Assembly (NCBI RefSeq): GCF_042657385.1 | Contig: NZ_JBHSLA010000001.1 | Location: forward strand, 1,054,001-1,118,000 | Direction of reading: 5' to 3' | Origin: Algorimicrobium hallyeonense | GTDB lineage: Bacteria; Bacteroidota; Bacteroidia; Flavobacteriales; Flavobacteriaceae | DNA length: 64,000 bases | In this document: piece after piece, positions 60,897 through 64,000 of the stretch | How the letters are laid out: every line of letters begins with the position of its first letter | Position numbering within the stretch: position 1 is the first letter of the stretch | The notes under the pieces: model-generated | Databases searched by the model: none | Told to the model about the DNA's origin: nothing | Seen by the model: the letters and a program-made list of their open reading frames with translations, nothing else | Program-made: the position numbers and the translations under genes

Positions 60897-62192
60897 ATGA
60901 GTATTCAAAATTTCGCAACAAAAGCGTTGCATGCTGGACATGATGTTCAGCAACATGGAGGAACCAAAGCCGTTCCTATTTATCAAACGACATCTTATGT
61001 TTTTAACAATTCAGAACATGCAGCTAATCTTTTTTCATTAAAAGAATTAGGGTTTATTTATACCCGTTTAAATAACCCTACGAATCAAATCCTACAAGAT
61101 CGTTTGGCTGCCGTAGAAGGTGGTGTTGGCGCCGTGGTTTTCGCGTCGGGAACATCAGCAATTTCTACAGGGCTATTAACCCTTTTAAAAGCTGGAGATC
61201 ATATTGTAGCTTCTAGTAGTTTGTATGGTGGCACATTTAATTTGCTAAATGTTACTTTACCAAGATTAGGGATTACAACCACTTTTGTAAATGCTGATAA
61301 TCCCGACAACTTTGCAGCAGCCGTGCAAGATAATACAAGAGCTTTCTTTGTTGAGTCTTTAGGGAACCCAAAGCTTGATGTTTTAGATTTAGATGCTATT
61401 TCCGTACATGCAAAAGCAGCTGAAGTTCCTTTTATTGTAGATAATACTGTGGCAACTTCCGTATTAGTAAAACCCATAGAGCATGGTGCAGATATTGTTA
61501 TTCATTCCCTTACAAAATACATTGGTGGTCAAGGAACTTCCCTAGGAGGCGCCATAATTGATGCGGGCACTTTTAATTGGGCAAATGGAAAATTCCCTGA
61601 ATTTACAGAGCCTTCAGCAGGATATCATGGTTTAAAGTATTATGAAACTCTAGGAGCTGCTTCCTATACTTTTAAATTAATTTTAGAAGGTTTGCGTGAT
61701 TTTGGTGGTGCGTTAAGTCCAACCAATGCTTTTAATATTATTCAAGGTTTGGAAACATTGCCCATAAGAATTAAACAACATTCTCAAAATGCATTAGCAT
61801 TGGCTAAATGGTTAGAAGACCAAGAAGAAGTAAGTTGGGTAAATTACCCAGGTTTAGAAAGTAGTAAATACAAATCTTTGGCAGATAAATATTTGCCAAA
61901 CGGGCAGAGTGGTTTAGTGACTTTTGGTGTTAAGGGCGGATTTGAGTCGGCAAAAACTATTGCTGACAACACGAAATTATTTTCATTATTAGCCAATATT
62001 GGAGATACAAAATCATTGATAATTCACCCAGCGAGTACAACCCATCAGCAATTAGATGCAGCGCAACAAGCCAAGGCAGGCGTAAGTCAAGATTTAATTA
62101 GGTTGTCAGTTGGTATTGAAGATCTAGAGGATTTAAAAGAAGATTTAAAAGCTGCTTTTAAAATAATTAACGAAGCCGTTTTACAAGATTAA
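60897..62192 (+). CDS. metY: O-acetylhomoserine aminocarboxypropyltransferase
   Basis: A 431-residue PLP enzyme of the Cys/Met metabolism family that makes homocysteine from O-acetylhomoserine and sulfide. The N-terminal motif FATKALHAGHDVQQHGGTKAVPIYQTTSYVF is typical, and the PLP lysine is Lys207 in HSLTKYIGGQG. The final segment SLIIHPASTTHQQL matches the substrate-binding Arg/Ser region. It is the first gene of the SAM-controlled operon, with OsmC 23 bases downstream. Confidence 0.95.
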   Translation: MSIQNFATKALHAGHDVQQHGGTKAVPIYQTTSYVFNNSEHAANLFSLKELGFIYTRLNNPTNQILQDRLAAVEGGVGAVVFASGTSAISTGLLTLLKAGDHIVASSSLYGGTFNLLNVTLPRLGITTTFVNADNPDNFAAAVQDNTRAFFVESLGNPKLDVLDLDAISVHAKAAEVPFIVDNTVATSVLVKPIEHGADIVIHSLTKYIGGQGTSLGGAIIDAGTFNWANGKFPEFTEPSAGYHGLKYYETLGAASYTFKLILEGLRDFGGALSPTNAFNIIQGLETLPIRIKQHSQNALALAKWLEDQEEVSWVNYPGLESSKYKSLADKYLPNGQSGLVTFGVKGGFESAKTIADNTKLFSLLANIGDTKSLIIHPASTTHQQLDAAQQAKAGVSQDLIRLSVGIEDLEDLKEDLKAAFKIINEAVLQD

Positions 62193-62215
62193 TTAAATTT
62201 TTATAGATACTAATT

Positions 62216-62665
62216 ATGAGCGATTTAATATTTAAAGTACACGGAGAAAGTGCTTCTCCTGCGAAATTCATTGCCAAAACAAGGAATTTTAGACTAATAA
62301 TAGACGAGCCAGAAGATTTAGGTGGTACCGATGAAAATGCCAATCCTGTTGAATATGTTTTAGCGGGTTTAGCTGGATGTGTAAACGTAGTTGGACACTT
62401 GGTGGCTAAAGAATTAGGGTTTACAATTAATACCTTAAAAATAGAAGTTGAAGGAAGTATAAATCCAAATAAACTTTTTGGAAGGTCTAATGCTGAAAGA
62501 GCAGGATTTAAACAAATTAGTTTAAAGCTAATTCCAGATACAGAAGCGCCCATTGAAACATTGGTAACTTGGTTGAAAATAGTTCAAGAGCGCTGTCCTG
62601 TTAAGGATAATTTATTGAACGCGACGCCAGTAAGTTTGGAGGTTGAAAAACAATATGCCATTTAA
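62216..62665 (+). CDS. OsmC-family protein
   Basis: A 149-residue OsmC/Ohr-type protein with both reactive cysteines: Cys55 in LAGLAGCVNVVG and Cys127 in VQERCPVKDNLL, spaced as in the YhfA/OsmC group. Members reduce organic or lipid peroxides, or bind thiols. Its place between two methionine enzymes, 23 bases after metY and 3 bases before the fusion gene, is unusual and suggests a link to sulfur or persulfide handling. Confidence 0.85.
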   Translation: MSDLIFKVHGESASPAKFIAKTRNFRLIIDEPEDLGGTDENANPVEYVLAGLAGCVNVVGHLVAKELGFTINTLKIEVEGSINPNKLFGRSNAERAGFKQISLKLIPDTEAPIETLVTWLKIVQERCPVKDNLLNATPVSLEVEKQYAI

Positions 62666-62668
62666 AGC

Positions 62669-64000
62669 ATGTCAAAATTAGAACACATCCAAATTCCACA
62701 TTTCAAATTAGAGATTGGTAAGACAGTTACTTTAAAATTGTCTTACCAATTATTTGGAAAACCTTTAGGTTCAGCCCCAATTGTGCTTGTTAACCATGCG
62801 CTTACGGGAAATAGTAATGTGTCTGGAGCCGATGGTTGGTGGAAAGATCTTATTGGAACAGCTAGAGTTATCGATACGCAGGTATATACGGTTTTAGCGT
62901 TTAATATTCCGGGTAATGGTTATGATAATTTTATCATTGAAGACTATAAGAGTTTTGTTGCCAAAGATATTGCAGCACTATTTTTAGTGGGGTTAAAAGC
63001 ACTTAAAATCCATAAGTTATTTGCCATTATTGGCGGCTCTTTAGGTGGTGGTATTGCTTGGGAAATGTTAGTACTGAAACCAGATTTAGCATCACATTTT
63101 ATTCCAATAGCTACCGATTGGAAAGCAACGGACTGGCTTATTGCCAATTGTCAAATCCAAGAACAGTTTTTAGTTAATTCTAGCAATCCGGTACACGATG
63201 CGCGCATGCATGCCATGTTATGCTATAGAACGCCAGCCTCATTTAAGGAGCGGTTTCAGCGAACTAAAAATACCGATTTACAGATGTTTAATGTCGAAAG
63301 TTGGTTGTTGCACCACGGTAAAAAATTGCAAGAACGCTATCAGCTGGCATCTTATAAATTAATGAACCAATTATTAAAAACAATTGATGTTACTAACGGC
63401 GGTGAGTATAGTTTAAAAATTTTAGATGGCATTCAGGCCAATATCTATATTATAGGTGTCAATTCGGATTTGTTTTTTACAGCTGAAGAAAACCGCGAAA
63501 CACAAAAATATCTAGCCTTAACACATCCTAATGTGACTTATAATGAAATCCATTCCATTCACGGACACGATTCGTTTTTAATAGAGTTCGAACAGTTAGA
63601 AAAAATTATTTCAGGAATTTTTAAACCTGAAACAAAAAGAAATAGAATGAAAGTATTAAAATTTGGAGGGAAATCTTTAGCAAATGGCAACGGATTAGAA
63701 ACCGTGCTTTCCATTATTGAAGCTAAAGTAAAAAACAAGCAGAATATAGCAGTTGTTGTTTCTGCTAGAGGAAATGCCACCAACCAATTAGAAGTTATTC
63801 TAGAAAAAGCAGCTGCCAAACAAATATATAAACCAGAATTGGAAGCATTTAAGAGCTACCAAATGGAACCTTTAAAGTCTATTGATTTTTCTGAAGAATT
63901 TTCCAAAATAGATACACTTTTAGAAGGCGTAAGCCTACTTGAAGATTATAGCGAAAAAATTAAGGATGACGTATTAGCACATGGTGAATTACTCGCAACA
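62669..64000 (+). CDS. metX: Homoserine O-acetyltransferase fused to aspartokinase (runs off the window)
   Basis: One open frame from the ATG at 62669 to the window end (444 codons, no stop). Residues 1-320 form a MetX-like alpha/beta hydrolase: nucleophile Ser124 in GGSLGGG, Asp267 in NSDLFF and His300 in HGHDSF. After a short linker (KPETKRNR), an aspartokinase starts at residue 327 with MKVLKFGGKSLANG and VVVSARG, with Lys in place of the usual Thr of KFGGTS. The kinase probably leads to a homoserine dehydrogenase domain beyond the window. The chain unites the first step of the aspartate pathway with acetylation of its product homoserine. Confidence 0.88.
   Translation, partial: MSKLEHIQIPHFKLEIGKTVTLKLSYQLFGKPLGSAPIVLVNHALTGNSNVSGADGWWKDLIGTARVIDTQVYTVLAFNIPGNGYDNFIIEDYKSFVAKDIAALFLVGLKALKIHKLFAIIGGSLGGGIAWEMLVLKPDLASHFIPIATDWKATDWLIANCQIQEQFLVNSSNPVHDARMHAMLCYRTPASFKERFQRTKNTDLQMFNVESWLLHHGKKLQERYQLASYKLMNQLLKTIDVTNGGEYSLKILDGIQANIYIIGVNSDLFFTAEENRETQKYLALTHPNVTYNEIHSIHGHDSFLIEFEQLEKIISGIFKPETKRNRMKVLKFGGKSLANGNGLETVLSIIEAKVKNKQNIAVVVSARGNATNQLEVILEKAAAKQIYKPELEAFKSYQMEPLKSIDFSEEFSKIDTLLEGVSLLEDYSEKIKDDVLAHGELLAT

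Overview
The window is about 64 kb of low-GC chromosome from a member of the Bacteroidota, almost certainly the family Flavobacteriaceae. The signs are the flavobacterial -7 promoter element (TAnnTTTG), weak Shine-Dalgarno sequences, GLPGLI and TonB-dependent outer-membrane proteins, a DUF5686 protein, a FolK-deoxynucleoside kinase fusion, and the pairing of etfBA with a divergent pdhB. Nearly all of it is core genome. No CRISPR array, prophage, insertion sequence or rRNA operon was found.

Layout. 1-7.1 kb: end of an alpha/beta hydrolase, a small holin-like membrane protein, the tig-clpP-clpX proteostasis cluster, a GH3-family protein and a DUF2797 protein. 7.1-14.4 kb: rpsU, a large AsmA-like protein, the folK-dNK fusion, small hypothetical genes and a TrmH-type RNA methyltransferase. 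14.5-17.4 kb: mutS, then tRNA-Gly(GCC) and tRNA-Leu(UAA). 17.4-19.0 kb: a small accessory patch with two overlapping small ORFs and an HTH regulator. 19.0-25.6 kb: a stress-flavoured block with cbpM and cbpA-type DnaJ, a membrane metallophosphoesterase, two universal stress proteins, an ATP-cone/PD-(D/E)XK protein and a beta-CASP metallo-hydrolase. 25.7-35.3 kb: a hendecad-repeat lipoprotein, waaA, an aminotransferase with galE, lspA with fabD, an FAD oxidoreductase, a ClC channel broken by two frameshifts, and a 2TM-DHFR fusion. 35.4-42.7 kb: a TonB-like protein, thyA, a nucleoside transporter, a bifunctional nuclease, etfA, etfB and pdhB. 42.8-51.2 kb: a DUF5686 protein, soluble and membrane pyrophosphatases in tandem, an App1-like phosphatase, a second dNK and a hypothetical protein. 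51.3-57.2 kb: GLPGLI protein, TonB-dependent receptor, M28 peptidase and tRNA-Tyr. 57.4-64 kb: DUF547 protein, glycosyltransferase, metK, and a SAM-riboswitch methionine operon (metY, OsmC, then a homoserine O-acetyltransferase fused in frame to aspartokinase that runs off the window).

How the parts connect. thyA and the DHFR fusion lie close together (thymidylate and folate), and folK-dNK adds folate synthesis and nucleoside salvage; a CNT nucleoside transporter and a second dNK complete a salvage theme. metK and the riboswitch operon are divergent: one makes SAM, the other makes methionine precursors and is repressed by SAM.

Most notable observations. (1) Two copies of the same nested hairpin element, with compensatory base changes between copies, lie directly downstream of tRNA-Leu and tRNA-Tyr; I do not recognise it. 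(2) The acetyltransferase-aspartokinase fusion under a SAM riboswitch. (3) A ten-A tract exactly at the 2TM-DHFR junction where either neighbouring frame stops at once. (4) The usp-usp-ATP-cone/nuclease-beta-CASP cluster preceded by a CRP/FNR-like dyad. (5) A structured metK leader that is not an obvious SAM riboswitch.
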